DNA from: Shinella zoogloeoides
Lineage (GTDB): Bacteria; Pseudomonadota; Alphaproteobacteria; Rhizobiales; Rhizobiaceae
Assembly: GCF_022682305.1 (NCBI RefSeq)
Contig: NZ_CP093528.1
Span: 1,997,501-2,061,500, forward strand
Length of the DNA: 64,000 nt
Direction of reading: 5' to 3'
Part shown: positions 35,468-45,735 of the stretch, piece after piece
Layout: every line of letters begins with the position of its first letter
Numbering within the stretch: the first letter of the stretch is position 1
Position numbers and translations under genes: made by a program
The notes under the pieces: model-generated
Told to the model about the DNA's origin: nothing
The model's input: only the letters and a program-made list of their open reading frames with translations
The model's database searches: none

Positions 35468-36499
35468 TCAGTCGCGTTCCGCGGAACTGGCCCAGAGATT
35501 GATGTCGGCTTCCTTGGCGTAGACATCGATCTCGGCCAGTTCCTCGGCCGTGAAATCGGGCTTTTCCAGCGCCTTGACGCAATCGACGATCTGCGCGGAA
35601 CGGCTGGCGCCGATCAGTGCGGAGGTGATGCGGCCGCCGCGCAGCACCCAGGCGAGCGCCATCTGCGCCAGCGTCTGGCCACGCTTTTCGGCGATGGCGT
35701 TCAGCTTGCGGATATTGTCGATGATCTCGGGGCGGATGAAATCCTTCTTGAGGAAGTGGTTCAGCGCCGCGCGGCTGTCGCCCGGGATGCCGCCGAGATA
35801 TTTAGTGGTCAGCATGCCCTGCGCCAGCGGCGAGAAGACGATGGAGCCGATGCCGAGGTCTTCAAGCGTATCGACGAGACCGTCCTCCTCGACCCAGCGG
35901 TTGAGCATGGAATAGCTCGGCTGGTGGATGAGGCAGGGCGTGCCGAGATCCTTCAGGATCGCGGCGGCCTCGCGGGTGCGCTGCGAATTGTAGGAGGAGA
36001 TGCCGACATAGAGCGCGCGGCCCGAGCGCACGATATGGTCGAGCGCGCCGCAGGTCTCTTCCAGCGGCGTATCCGGGTCGAAGCGGTGGGAATAGAAGAT
36101 ATCGACATAGTCGAGGCCCATGCGCTTCAGGCTCTGGTCGCAGGAGGCGATGAGATACTTGCGGCTGCCCCACTCGCCGTAAGGACCCGGCCACATGTCG
36201 TAGCCGGCCTTGGAGGAGATGATCAGCTCGTCGCGCAGCGCCTTGAAATCGGTGCGCAGGATCTCGCCGAAGGCGATCTCGGCGGTGCCGGCCGGCGGGC
36301 CGTAATTGTTGGCGAGGTCGAAATGGGTGATGCCGAGGTCGAAGGCCGTGCGGCACATGTCGACCTTGCGGTCATGCGGCGTGTCGTCGCCGAAATTGTG
36401 CCAGAGGCCGAGCGAGATCGCCGGCAGCTTCAGGCCGGAGCGTCCCACGCGGTTGTAGGTCATCGTGTCGTAACGGTTTTCCGCCGGCTGCCAGGCCAT
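35468..36499 (-). CDS. Aldo/keto reductase (L-glyceraldehyde 3-phosphate reductase type)
   Basis: 343 aa NADPH-dependent (beta/alpha)8 barrel of the YghZ/Gpr/potassium-channel-beta-like group. Catalytic tetrad: Asp and Tyr in FDLANNYGPP, Lys in ISSKAGYDMWPG, His in FYSHRFDPDTP. Also LLQG-type GSIVFSPLAQGMLTTKYL and cofactor end SALIGASRSAQI. AAGGAA precedes the start. Last gene of the beta-mannoside operon and separated from the rest by a hairpin; may detoxify or reduce a sugar-derived aldehyde. Confidence 0.85.
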   Translation of the reverse strand: MAWQPAENRYDTMTYNRVGRSGLKLPAISLGLWHNFGDDTPHDRKVDMCRTAFDLGITHFDLANNYGPPAGTAEIAFGEILRTDFKALRDELIISSKAGYDMWPGPYGEWGSRKYLIASCDQSLKRMGLDYVDIFYSHRFDPDTPLEETCGALDHIVRSGRALYVGISSYNSQRTREAAAILKDLGTPCLIHQPSYSMLNRWVEEDGLVDTLEDLGIGSIVFSPLAQGMLTTKYLGGIPGDSRAALNHFLKKDFIRPEIIDNIRKLNAIAEKRGQTLAQMALAWVLRGGRITSALIGASRSAQIVDCVKALEKPDFTAEELAEIDVYAKEADINLWASSAERD

Positions 36500-36551
36500 G
36501 GTCGCGTTCCTTTGTCTGAATCGGGAGGTGTTTCGTACAGCCGCCGAAGGC

Positions 36552-36585
36552 AGGCCGGCAAGGGATTTCAGCCCCTTGCCGGCCT
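36552..36585 (-). promoter_or_regulatory. Strong intercistronic hairpin
   Basis: AGGCCGGCAAGGG / CCCTTGCCGGCCT, 13 perfect pairs and an 8-base loop, between the MocA-type gene and the aldo/keto reductase gene. No T-run on the minus strand, so it is more likely an mRNA-stability or partial attenuation stem than a full terminator. Confidence 0.6.
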
Positions 36586-36595
36586 TTGCGCACGC

Positions 36596-37729
36596 TTATC
36601 GCAGCAGCGAGCGCGCCTCTTCGATGCCCAGCGCCTCCGGCTGGGTACAGGTGGTCACGATGTCGATCGCCCGGCCCTCTTCCGCCGAGCGCAGGATCGC
36701 CGTCAGCACGTCGATCGTGTGCAGCGAGCGATCGAGCGAGCAGCGATAGTCGCGGCCGATCGTCACCGCCTCCATCATGTCGGCAAGACCGATGCCGCGG
36801 TAGTTCGCCTGCTTGCCCCAATCGAACTGGAAGTTCTGCGCCGTCAGCGGATGGTCCCAGACCTCCACTTCCTTCGGCTCCTTGTCGTCACCGGCGACCT
36901 CGACCTTCCCGCCGAAGAAATTCGGGTCCGGCACGAAGACCGCGCCGTCCGTGCCGTAAAGCTCCATGTTCTGGTGGCGATGCGCCCAGACGTCCCAGCT
37001 CGCCATCAGCGCCACCTGTGCACCGCCGGCGAATTCGAGAATGGCGTGGATGTTCGTCGCGACAACCACCGGCACCTTCTCCCCGAGGCGGGGGCCGTTA
37101 CCGATCACGCGCTCCTCGCGCGCCCGGTTGGCGAGCGCCACGACGCGCTTCACCGGGCCGACGAGGTTGACGAGGTTGTTGACGTAATACGGCCCCATGT
37201 CGAGGATCGGCCCACCGCCCGGTGCAAAGAAGAAGTCCGGGTTCGGGTGCCAGCTCTCCATGCCCGGCCCCAGCACATGCGCCGTGCCCGACATGATCTT
37301 GCCGAGCTTGCCGCTGTCGATGAGATGGCGCACGAACTGGTGCGCGCCGCCGAGATAGGTATCCGGCGCCGAGCCGACCTTCAGCCCCCTGGCGTCCGCG
37401 ATGCGGCGCAGGTCCTCGCCCTGTTCGAGCGAGAGTACGAAGGGCTTTTCCGAATAGACGTGCTTGCCCGCCTCCAGCGCCTGTTTCGAGACCGGATAAT
37501 GCGCCTCGGGGATCGTCAGGTTCACGACGACATCCACCTCGGGACTGGCGAGTAGATCGCCGATCTCCTGCGCCGGTACGCCGAACTCCTCGGAGCGTGC
37601 CCTGGACGCGGCGGGGTTGATATCGGCGCAGGCGACCAGCTTCAGGTTCCTGAAGGTCGGGATCAGCTTGAAGTAAGCGCCCGAAATGTTGCCGCAGCCG
37701 ATGATGCCGACTCCGTATTCCTTGCTCAT
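36596..37729 (-). CDS. Gfo/Idh/MocA family oxidoreductase
   Basis: 377 aa. N-terminal NAD(P) Rossmann domain (YGVGIIGCGNISGAYFKLI), consensus EKP motif in HVYSEKPFVLSLEQG, then the alpha/beta C-terminal domain with GGGPILDMGPYYVNNLVNLVG containing the family D/H catalytic region. Probably oxidises or epimerises a sugar or sugar acid from beta-mannoside breakdown. ATG 37729 has AGGA 9 bases upstream; starts 12 bases after the isomerase gene. Confidence 0.87.
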   Translation of the reverse strand: MSKEYGVGIIGCGNISGAYFKLIPTFRNLKLVACADINPAASRARSEEFGVPAQEIGDLLASPEVDVVVNLTIPEAHYPVSKQALEAGKHVYSEKPFVLSLEQGEDLRRIADARGLKVGSAPDTYLGGAHQFVRHLIDSGKLGKIMSGTAHVLGPGMESWHPNPDFFFAPGGGPILDMGPYYVNNLVNLVGPVKRVVALANRAREERVIGNGPRLGEKVPVVVATNIHAILEFAGGAQVALMASWDVWAHRHQNMELYGTDGAVFVPDPNFFGGKVEVAGDDKEPKEVEVWDHPLTAQNFQFDWGKQANYRGIGLADMMEAVTIGRDYRCSLDRSLHTIDVLTAILRSAEEGRAIDIVTTCTQPEALGIEEARSLLR

Positions 37730-37741
37730 GACGGTCAATCC

Positions 37742-38503
37742 TCAGAATGCCTTGATGGTCGCGATGGAGCGGGTGGCAAGCCGGGTGATGTCCTTCGGAT
37801 TGTCATGCTCGACGATGAAGTGTTTGACCGGCGAGCCGGCGAGTGCCTTGACAAGATCGGCCCACGGAACGGTGCCGTGGCCGACATCGGCCCAGCCGTC
37901 CTCGTCGGCATTCTCGCCCTTCGGCGCGATGTCCTTGACGTGCACGGCCGTGATGCGGCTGCCGTATTTCTTGATCCACGCAAAGGGATCGGCACCGCCG
38001 CGGATGATCCAGGCGATATCCGCCTCCCAGGCAAGGTCCGGCCCGCCCTCGAAAAGATGATCCTGCGGCACCGTGCCGTCAGGCAGCGTGAAGAATTCGA
38101 AATCGTGGTTGTGCCAGCCGAAGGTGAGGCCTGCGGCGCGGATCGGCTCGCCCGCCTTTTGCAGGCGCTCGCCGAGCGCGCGCCAGCCGGCGGCATCCGT
38201 CGGGCGCTCCTCGGGCATCAGATAGGGGCAATAAACCGCCTCGATGCCGAGCGTGCGGCAAATCGCGATCACGCGGTCCGGCTCGGCCTCCAGCATGTCG
38301 AGGCCAAAATGGGCGGTCGGCATGGTCAGGCCGTTGGCGTCGAGATCGGCCTTCACCTGCTGGATGGCCGCATCATCGAGCGAAGCATAAAGCGCGCTGT
38401 AGCCCTCCACCTGCTTGTAGCCGGCGTCGGCGAGGATGCGAAACACTTCGGCGAAGGGCTGAAAGTTGCGGGCGCTGTAGAGCTGGAAGCTGACTGTCTG
38501 CAT
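37742..38503 (-). CDS. Sugar phosphate isomerase/epimerase (TIM barrel)
   Basis: 253 aa AP-endonuclease-2-like barrel. Metal and catalytic residues: VEGYSALY, TAHFGLDMLEAEP, FGWHNHDFEF, WEADIAWI, AVHVKDIAP and final IVEHDNP. This family covers inosose dehydratases, xylose/hexulose isomerases and epimerases; exact reaction unknown. GAGGAGA precedes the start, 15 bases after the mannosidase stop. Part of the catabolic operon. Confidence 0.86.
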   Translation of the reverse strand: MQTVSFQLYSARNFQPFAEVFRILADAGYKQVEGYSALYASLDDAAIQQVKADLDANGLTMPTAHFGLDMLEAEPDRVIAICRTLGIEAVYCPYLMPEERPTDAAGWRALGERLQKAGEPIRAAGLTFGWHNHDFEFFTLPDGTVPQDHLFEGGPDLAWEADIAWIIRGGADPFAWIKKYGSRITAVHVKDIAPKGENADEDGWADVGHGTVPWADLVKALAGSPVKHFIVEHDNPKDITRLATRSIATIKAF

Positions 38504-38518
38504 GATTGTCTCCTCGTA

Positions 38519-40975
38519 CTATTCGGTATTCGTCTGGCAGGAGTGGAGGTCGAGCCAGCGGAATTCGGGGATCGCGCCGCCACGTTCGGCCGGCGTGAAG
38601 ATGACGGTACGGCGCTCGCCGGCCGTCAGGTCGAAGGCATTGTCGGACCAGCGGCCGGCGACATCCGCCTCGAGCATGACGTGCAGAGCGAGGCCGGTGG
38701 CGGAGGCGCTGACGGCGAAGGCACCGTCGTCGCGGGGCGAAACGTCGAGCGTCAGGCCGGCGGCCTCAAGGTCGAGAGCCTTGTAGTTGACCGAGACGTG
38801 ATGCCCCTCACCCTTCATGCCGTTCGAGGCTTCGAAGGACCAGAAGAGCAGCGTGTCCTCCGGCAGGTCGGCGGCAAAGACGGAGAACAGCATCTCCGCC
38901 TTGTCCGGCCCGCAGACGCCTTCGGCGCTGCGATAGGGCCGGCGCTCGCCGGAAAGCGAGACGAACCATGTGTCGAGCCTGACAGTGACGGCTTCCGCTG
39001 TGTCGTTGACGACAGAAAAGCCGATGGTCTCGCCATCCTTCGAGGGAATGGCGGCGACGGCGACGGGCTGGAAGAAGCGGCGCACCATATAGTGCATGGC
39101 CTTCCAGCTTCCACCGTAGTCGAGGCTCGACCAGGAGGCGACCGGCCAGGTGTCGTTGAGCTGCCAGTAGAGCGTGCCCATGCAGTGCGGCTTCAGCGAG
39201 CGCCAGTATTCGACGGCCGTGCGGATGGCGAGGCCCTGCTGGATCTGGCTGAGATAGACGAAGCTCGGAAAATCCTTCGGGAAGCGGAAGTAGCGGAACA
39301 TGGTGCCGGCGATGCGTTCGTTGCCGCCGGCATTCTTCTGGTGGCTTTCCATGACCGGGGATGCGATGTTCATGTCCTTCGGCTCTGCGAAGGTCTTCAT
39401 CACGGGCATGGACGTGTAGGACTGGAAGCCGAATTCCGAGCAGAAGCGCGGGCGCACGGTGCGGTAATTGTCGAAGGACTTGTTCTCGTGCCAGACGGAC
39501 CAGTAGTGCATGTCGCCGGAACCGTCGGCATGCCAGGCGTCGCCGAAATCGAGATAGCCGGAGGCCGGGCTGGAAGGCCACCAGATCGCGCCGGGTGCAG
39601 CCTTCTTCATCGCCACTTCGATGGTGCGGTTGAGGCGGTCGTAGGAGACGAGGTAGCGGTCGCGGTTCTCGCGGCTGGCATCGAACCAGGTCAATGCGCC
39701 CACCAATTCGTTATCGCCGCACCAGAGCACGATGGAAGGGTGCGAGGCGAGACGCCTCACCTGATAATCCACCTCGGCCGCGACATTGTCGAGGAAATCG
39801 ACGGTCGAGGGATAGAGGTTGCAGGCGAACATGAAGTCCTGCCAGACCATCAGGCCCAGCTCGTCGCAAAGATCGTAGAACCAGTCCGGCTCGTAGAAGC
39901 CGCCGCCCCAGACACGGAGCATGTTCATGTTGGCGTCGACGGCCGATTGCAGGAGGTCGCGCACGCCGGATGGCGTGATGCGGGAGGGCAGCGCATCGGC
40001 CGGGATCCAGTTCGCGCCGCGGCAGAAGATTTCACGGCCGTTGACCTTCAGCGCGAAACGGCTGCCGGCCTCGTCCTTGTCGGTGATCAGCTCGACCTGA
40101 CGTAGACCGATACGGCGCACGACCGTCTCGGTCGGCGTCTCGACACGCACGACATAGATTGCCTGCTCGCCATGCCCCGCCGGCCACCAGAGCGCCGGCT
40201 TCTCGATGCGGAACATGTGGGTGAGCTGCGTCTCGCCGGCATTGACGCCGATATCGAGCCGCACCCGCTCCTCGCCGAGCGCGAAATGCACCGGCATAAT
40301 GCCCGGCTCCCCGGCATGGAAGGTGGCGGTGACATAGAGGTCGACCGCGCCATCCGCATGGTGGAACTGCCGGGTCGTGACATGCTCGATGCGGGCGACA
40401 ATCAGCTTGCGCAGGGTGATCTCGCCATAGATGCCGAGCGGGGCGAGCGCGATGTTCCAGTCCCAGCCGAAATGGCACTGCGGCTTGCGCAGCATATTGC
40501 CGTTGGGGATCGGCGAATTGCCGGGATGCCAGGGAATGAAGAAAGGCTGCTCCGCCTGCCGCGCCGCGCCGGCCGCGATGCTGGAATGGATCAGCACCTT
40601 CACCGTGTTTTCGCCGGCCTTCAGCGCGTGGGTGACGTCGGGCCGGTAACGGCGGAAGCAATTGTCCGTGTCCTCGACCAGCACACCATTCACATAGACG
40701 GAGGCGACGGTGTCGATGCTGCCGATATCGAGATACCAGTCGCCCTCCAGCATTTCGGGCGCGAGGTCGAAGCTGCGCTCGATCGCCCAGTCCTGCTGCG
40801 CCACCCATTGCACGTCCCGCTCGTTGCGGCCGGCATAGGGATCGGGGATGAGGCTGGCGGCAAGCAGCGCGCTGTGCACGTCGCCGGGCACGCGCATCGG
40901 CGCGCTGTGGGCGGCATCGGTGCTGGCGAGCCGCCAGGTGCCGGAGAGGTCGATGGTGTCGGTTATCTGGGTCAT
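38519..40975 (-). CDS. Beta-mannosidase, glycoside hydrolase family 2
   Basis: 818 aa, probably cytoplasmic (no signal peptide). N-terminal jelly-roll sugar-binding domain (LSGTWRLASTDAAHSAPMRVP, DWYLDIGSIDTVASVYVNG), Ig-like domain, then the TIM barrel: acid/base Glu in WCGDNELVGAL (near residue 420), nucleophile Glu in RFCSEFGFQSY (near 513), and CRGANWIPADALP typical of beta-mannosidases. Hydrolyses terminal beta-mannosyl residues from imported oligosaccharides. Start ATG 40975 has no strong ribosome site. Confidence 0.9.
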   Translation of the reverse strand: MTQITDTIDLSGTWRLASTDAAHSAPMRVPGDVHSALLAASLIPDPYAGRNERDVQWVAQQDWAIERSFDLAPEMLEGDWYLDIGSIDTVASVYVNGVLVEDTDNCFRRYRPDVTHALKAGENTVKVLIHSSIAAGAARQAEQPFFIPWHPGNSPIPNGNMLRKPQCHFGWDWNIALAPLGIYGEITLRKLIVARIEHVTTRQFHHADGAVDLYVTATFHAGEPGIMPVHFALGEERVRLDIGVNAGETQLTHMFRIEKPALWWPAGHGEQAIYVVRVETPTETVVRRIGLRQVELITDKDEAGSRFALKVNGREIFCRGANWIPADALPSRITPSGVRDLLQSAVDANMNMLRVWGGGFYEPDWFYDLCDELGLMVWQDFMFACNLYPSTVDFLDNVAAEVDYQVRRLASHPSIVLWCGDNELVGALTWFDASRENRDRYLVSYDRLNRTIEVAMKKAAPGAIWWPSSPASGYLDFGDAWHADGSGDMHYWSVWHENKSFDNYRTVRPRFCSEFGFQSYTSMPVMKTFAEPKDMNIASPVMESHQKNAGGNERIAGTMFRYFRFPKDFPSFVYLSQIQQGLAIRTAVEYWRSLKPHCMGTLYWQLNDTWPVASWSSLDYGGSWKAMHYMVRRFFQPVAVAAIPSKDGETIGFSVVNDTAEAVTVRLDTWFVSLSGERRPYRSAEGVCGPDKAEMLFSVFAADLPEDTLLFWSFEASNGMKGEGHHVSVNYKALDLEAAGLTLDVSPRDDGAFAVSASATGLALHVMLEADVAGRWSDNAFDLTAGERRTVIFTPAERGGAIPEFRWLDLHSCQTNTE

Positions 40976-41004
40976 GGTGTGATCTCTAAATCTCGCGGGC
41001 GGGG

Positions 41005-41123
41005 CCAGCCCCTCACCCTGCCCCTCTCCCCGCAAGCCGGGAGAGGGAAAAGCAACATTTCCGCAAGTCTCCGTCTCCCCGCCGGCAAGGAGAAGGTGGC
41101 CGGCAGGCCGGATAAGGGGTTGC
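41005..41123. repeat. RIME/REP-like intergenic mosaic repeat
   Basis: Two palindromic units: CCCTCTCCC/GGGAGAGGG (41022-41047), and a second with GGAGAAGGTGGCCGGCAGG ending in GATAAGGGG. The overall ends CCCCTC and AAGGGG are also inverted. The style matches mosaic repeats scattered through rhizobial chromosomes. It fills the gap between the ATPase and mannosidase genes. Confidence 0.65.
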
Positions 41124-41128
41124 GCGCC

Positions 41129-42217
<1,089 letters not shown>

Positions 42218-42220
42218 GGT

Positions 42221-43129
42221 TTAACCCTTGACTGCGCCGGCGGCGATGCCGCGGACGAAGAGCCGTCCCGACACGAAATAGACGATGAGCGGAACCGCGC
42301 CGGTGAGCAGGGTCGCGGCCATGTTGACGTTGTATTCCTTCACCCCCTGCACGGAGTTGACGATGTTGTTGAGCTGCACGGTCATCGGGTAGGTATCCGG
42401 CCGGGTGAAGACGACGCCGAAGAGGAAGTCGTTCCAGATGCCGGTGATCTGCAGGATCATCGCCACGACGAAGATCGGCATCGACATGGGCAGCATGATG
42501 CGCAGGTAGATCTGCCAGAACCCCGCCCCGTCGATACGCGCCGCCTTGAACAGCTCTTCCGGCAAGGACGAGAAGTAGTTGCGGAACAGCAGCGTCAGGA
42601 TCGGCATGCCGAAGATCGTGTGCACGATGACGAGGCCGGTGAGCGTGCCGTAGATGCCCATTTCCCGGAGCACGATGACAATGGGATAGATCATCACCTG
42701 ATAGGGAATGAAGGCGCCGAGGATAAGGATGGTGAAGAAGATATCGGCCCCCTTGAACTTCCAGTTGGCGAGCGCGTAGCCGTTGACCGAGGCGACGAAG
42801 ATCGAGATCAGCGTCGAGGGAACGGTGATGCGCACGGAATTCCAGAAGCCGCGCGAAAGGCCGTCGCAGTTGAGGCCGGTGCAGGCCGTCGCCCAGGCCT
42901 TGGCCCAGGGCTCGAGCGTGATTTCGACCGGCGGCGAGAAGATGTTGCCGAGGCGGATTTCCGGCATGCCCTTCAGCGAGGTGACGACCATCACGTAGAG
43001 CGGCAGCAGGTAGTAGAACGCGGCGACGAGGAGCGTGCCATAGAGCATGATGTTGCGGCCGGAGAGAGCGCGGCGGGGCTTTGCGCCCCACGGCTCGGAA
43101 CCGGTCTTGAGGGCGACGGTATCAGCCAC
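42221..43129 (-). CDS. Carbohydrate ABC transporter permease (MalG type)
   Basis: 302 aa, six hydrophobic segments, EAA loop EELFKAARIDGAGFWQIYLRIMLPMSMP. CUT1-family inner-membrane subunit paired with the MalF-type protein. Overlaps the upstream permease by 8 bases. Confidence 0.92.
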   Translation of the reverse strand: MADTVALKTGSEPWGAKPRRALSGRNIMLYGTLLVAAFYYLLPLYVMVVTSLKGMPEIRLGNIFSPPVEITLEPWAKAWATACTGLNCDGLSRGFWNSVRITVPSTLISIFVASVNGYALANWKFKGADIFFTILILGAFIPYQVMIYPIVIVLREMGIYGTLTGLVIVHTIFGMPILTLLFRNYFSSLPEELFKAARIDGAGFWQIYLRIMLPMSMPIFVVAMILQITGIWNDFLFGVVFTRPDTYPMTVQLNNIVNSVQGVKEYNVNMAATLLTGAVPLIVYFVSGRLFVRGIAAGAVKG

Positions 43130-44024
43130 GCTTGCGTCCTCCGAATTCGAGATAGGCCCATGGCACGATGATGATGGCGACCGTGACGAGCATCATGGTG
43201 GAGGCGGCGAAGCCCTGGCCGAGGTTCTGGGCGAGGAACATGTAGTCGTAGACATATTTCGCCGGCACTTCGGACGAAATGCCCGGCCCGCCGCTCGTCT
43301 GCGCCACCACGAGGTCGTAGACCTTGACGATGCCGCTCGCGATGATGACGAGCGTGGTGATGAAGACGGGGCGCATCATGGGAACGACGATGAAGAGATA
43401 GGTCTTCCACATCGGAATGCCGTCGACCCGCGCGGCCTTCCAGATATCCTCGTCGATGCCGCGCAGGCCCGCGAGCAGCAGGCACATGACGAGACCCGTG
43501 CCCTGCCAGAGGCCGGCGATCAGCACGCCGTAGATGACGATCTCGGCGTTATAGAGCGGATCGAAGGCAAAGCTCTCCCAGCCGAGCGCGCGCACCACGG
43601 ACTGCACGCCGAATTCCGGGTTCAGGATCCATTGCCAGACGAGGCCGGTGACGATGAAGGAGAGCGCGAAGGGATAGAGGAAGATCGTGCGGAACGTGTT
43701 CTCGAAACGGATCTTCTGGTCCATCAGCGCCGCCAGCACGAAACCCATCACGAGGCTGAAGACCAGCGTGAAGACACCGTAGATGGCGAGATTCTCGATG
43801 GAGACGATCCAGCGCGGCGCGCTCCATAGCCGCTCGTACTGGTCGAAACCGACGAACTTGGCGCGCGGCAAAAGCTTGGAATTGGTGAACGAGTAGACGA
43901 CCGTCCAGATCGTGCCGCCGAGAAAGATGACGACGGCGGTGAGCATCATGGGAATGGAGGCAATCTTGGCGTTCAGATTGCGAAAAAGCCTGCTGGGGCG
44001 ACCGGTGTGTGCCTGGCCCGTCAT
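43122..44024 (-). CDS. Carbohydrate ABC transporter permease (MalF type)
   Basis: 300 aa, six hydrophobic segments, first at about residues 20-42; EAA loop DEDIWKAARVDGIPMWKTYLFIVVPMMRP. CUT1-type permease. AAGGAGG precedes ATG 44024. A stable hairpin separates it from the binding-protein gene. Confidence 0.92.
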   Translation of the reverse strand: MTGQAHTGRPSRLFRNLNAKIASIPMMLTAVVIFLGGTIWTVVYSFTNSKLLPRAKFVGFDQYERLWSAPRWIVSIENLAIYGVFTLVFSLVMGFVLAALMDQKIRFENTFRTIFLYPFALSFIVTGLVWQWILNPEFGVQSVVRALGWESFAFDPLYNAEIVIYGVLIAGLWQGTGLVMCLLLAGLRGIDEDIWKAARVDGIPMWKTYLFIVVPMMRPVFITTLVIIASGIVKVYDLVVAQTSGGPGISSEVPAKYVYDYMFLAQNLGQGFAASTMMLVTVAIIIVPWAYLEFGGRKRG

Positions 44025-44059
44025 GGGTCACTCCTCCTTGGTCTTCATCGGGGGTGAAC

Positions 44060-44081
44060 GGCCGGCGGAAAACCGCCGGCC
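44060..44081 (-). promoter_or_regulatory. Intercistronic stem-loop after the binding-protein gene
   Basis: GGCCGGCGG-AAAA-CCGCCGGCC: nine perfect pairs and a 4-base loop, with no T-run. Similar stems between binding-protein and permease genes protect the upstream mRNA end and set higher binding-protein levels; that role is inferred here. Confidence 0.6.
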
Positions 44082-44098
44082 CTGTCACGCGCGCCCGA

Positions 44099-45334
44099 TC
44101 ACTCCGCCGAAGCGATGATCTCGGCAAAACGCTTCTGGGCGTCTTCCGCGGTCAGCGACGGATTGGCGAAGAACTCGGAGAAGAGGTCCTCCTTCTGCTT
44201 CTGGCTGTCGGCGGACAGAAGCTGGTCCGTGCCCTCGATCACATTGCCCTTGGCAAGGATGTCGAGGCCCTTCTTCATGCAGTCGTTGGCGGCGGCGAGA
44301 TCGACGTCGCCGCGCACCGGCAGCGAACCCTTCTTCAGGTTGAAGGCGACCTGCACGACCGGGCTGACCAGCGTGGAGGCCAGCACTTCCTGCGCCTTCG
44401 ACTTTTCCTCGTCCTTGAGCAGCGGGAAGTAGAAGGCGTCGCCCCCGGTCGAGATGATCTCGTTCACGCCGAGGCCCGGAAGGCAGGTATAGTCCTTGCC
44501 CGCCGTCTGGCCGGCCAGCGCGAACTCGCCCTGCGCCCAGTCGCCCATGATCTGGCCGCCAGCCTTGCCGGTGATGACCATGTTGGTGGCTTGGTTCCAG
44601 TCCTGTACGTTCGTGCCCTTGGACATGCGGCGCGCATCGTCGGCCGCCTTGAAGACCTTGGCGATATCCGGGCCGGCGGCAACATCCGCATCCTTCTCGC
44701 CGAACACCTTCTGGTAGACGTCCTTGCCGGCGATGGCGACCATCAACACGTCGAAGGCGCCGGCCGCCTGCCAGGCTTGTCCGCCAATGGCGAGCGGCAC
44801 GATACCGGCTTTCTCCAGCGCCGGAGCCGCCGCGACGAACTCGTCCCAGTTCTTCGGAACGGCGACACCCGCCTTCTCGAAGGCGGCATTTGACAGCCAT
44901 AGCCATTGCCAGGAATGAATGTTGACCGGCGCACAATAGATCTTGCCGTCGATCGTGCAGCTATCGAGCAGGCTCGACGGCTTGATGACTTCCTTCCAGT
45001 TCTCCTTGGTCGCGACATCGGTGAGGTCGCGCATCAGGCCGGCCTCGACCAGCTCCTCGGCCTGGCGGCCATGGTTGAACTGCGTGGCGGCCATCGGGTC
45101 GCCGCCGGTGATGCGGCTGATCATGATCGGACGGGCCGTGGCGCCGGAACCGGCGATGGCGCCGTCTACCCACTTGTTGCCTGTGGCGTCGAAGGCCTTC
45201 GCCAGCTCGGCGACCGCCGCGGCCTCCCCGCCGGACGTCCACCAATGGGTCACTTCGAGATCGGTCGCATTGGCTGCGGCGAACGGCAGGACCGCGGTCG
45301 CTGCCAGCATAGCAGCCATAAGGCGAATTTTCAT
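44099..45334 (-). CDS. Sugar ABC transporter substrate-binding protein
   Basis: 411 aa periplasmic CUT1 binding protein with signal peptide (MKIRLMAAMLAATAVLPFAAANA, cleavage after ANA). Typical segments: LEVTHWWTSGGEAAAVAELAKAF, PKNWDEFVAAAPALEKAG, GDWAQGEFALAG. Two Cys pairs may form disulphides (DSCTIDGKIYCAP). Ligand predicted to be a mannose-containing beta-oligosaccharide from the operon's mannosidase. GGGAGGAG precedes the start; candidate LacI operators lie just upstream. Confidence 0.9.
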   Translation of the reverse strand: MKIRLMAAMLAATAVLPFAAANATDLEVTHWWTSGGEAAAVAELAKAFDATGNKWVDGAIAGSGATARPIMISRITGGDPMAATQFNHGRQAEELVEAGLMRDLTDVATKENWKEVIKPSSLLDSCTIDGKIYCAPVNIHSWQWLWLSNAAFEKAGVAVPKNWDEFVAAAPALEKAGIVPLAIGGQAWQAAGAFDVLMVAIAGKDVYQKVFGEKDADVAAGPDIAKVFKAADDARRMSKGTNVQDWNQATNMVITGKAGGQIMGDWAQGEFALAGQTAGKDYTCLPGLGVNEIISTGGDAFYFPLLKDEEKSKAQEVLASTLVSPVVQVAFNLKKGSLPVRGDVDLAAANDCMKKGLDILAKGNVIEGTDQLLSADSQKQKEDLFSEFFANPSLTAEDAQKRFAEIIASAE

Positions 45335-45349
45335 GAGTCTCCTCCCTCA

Positions 45350-45363
45350 CTGAAACGTTGCAG
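45350..45363. promoter_or_regulatory. Candidate LacI-family operator at the binding-protein gene
   Basis: CTGAAACGTTGCAG, an imperfect palindrome centred on CG, 16-29 bases upstream of the binding-protein start and next to its ribosome site. LacI-family operators are usually CG-centred palindromes. Confidence 0.5.
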
Positions 45364-45377
45364 TAAAAACCTAGACC

Positions 45378-45387
45378 AATCGATTTA
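45378..45387. promoter_or_regulatory. AATCGATT operator-like motif shared with gnd
   Basis: AATCGATTTA; its first eight bases are a perfect CG-centred palindrome. The same ten bases occur upstream of gnd (48431-48440). The rest of the AT-rich divergent region (45335-45735) also has a TGCAAAA/TTTTGCA inverted repeat at 45551-45571; no gene is seen in it. Confidence 0.45.
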
Positions 45388-45735
45388 AACACGCAACCGC
45401 GCCCAAGCCGTATTTGCGCGTTTTCTGTCGAAGGCCGGTCACCCACGGTGGATAACACTATGCAGCCCACCAGCGATCAGATATGCAATATATTGTTTTA
45501 ATTTAATTTTTAAGGATGAAGAATATAGCTCCAGGGAAGCGGTTCGCTCGTGCAAAATTTATCGTTTTGCAGCACAGCGCCCGGCCGAAAGCAGGAAAGC
45601 GGAATGTCTTCGGAAATTTCGGCTCGACAAAACAACTGTATCGTTTCAGATTTACAGGAACTCCTCGTATGGAGTGGCGAGCCTGGTTAAAATATGTATA
45701 ACCGGCCGCCAGGGCGAAGAGGTGGGCCGCAGGGA

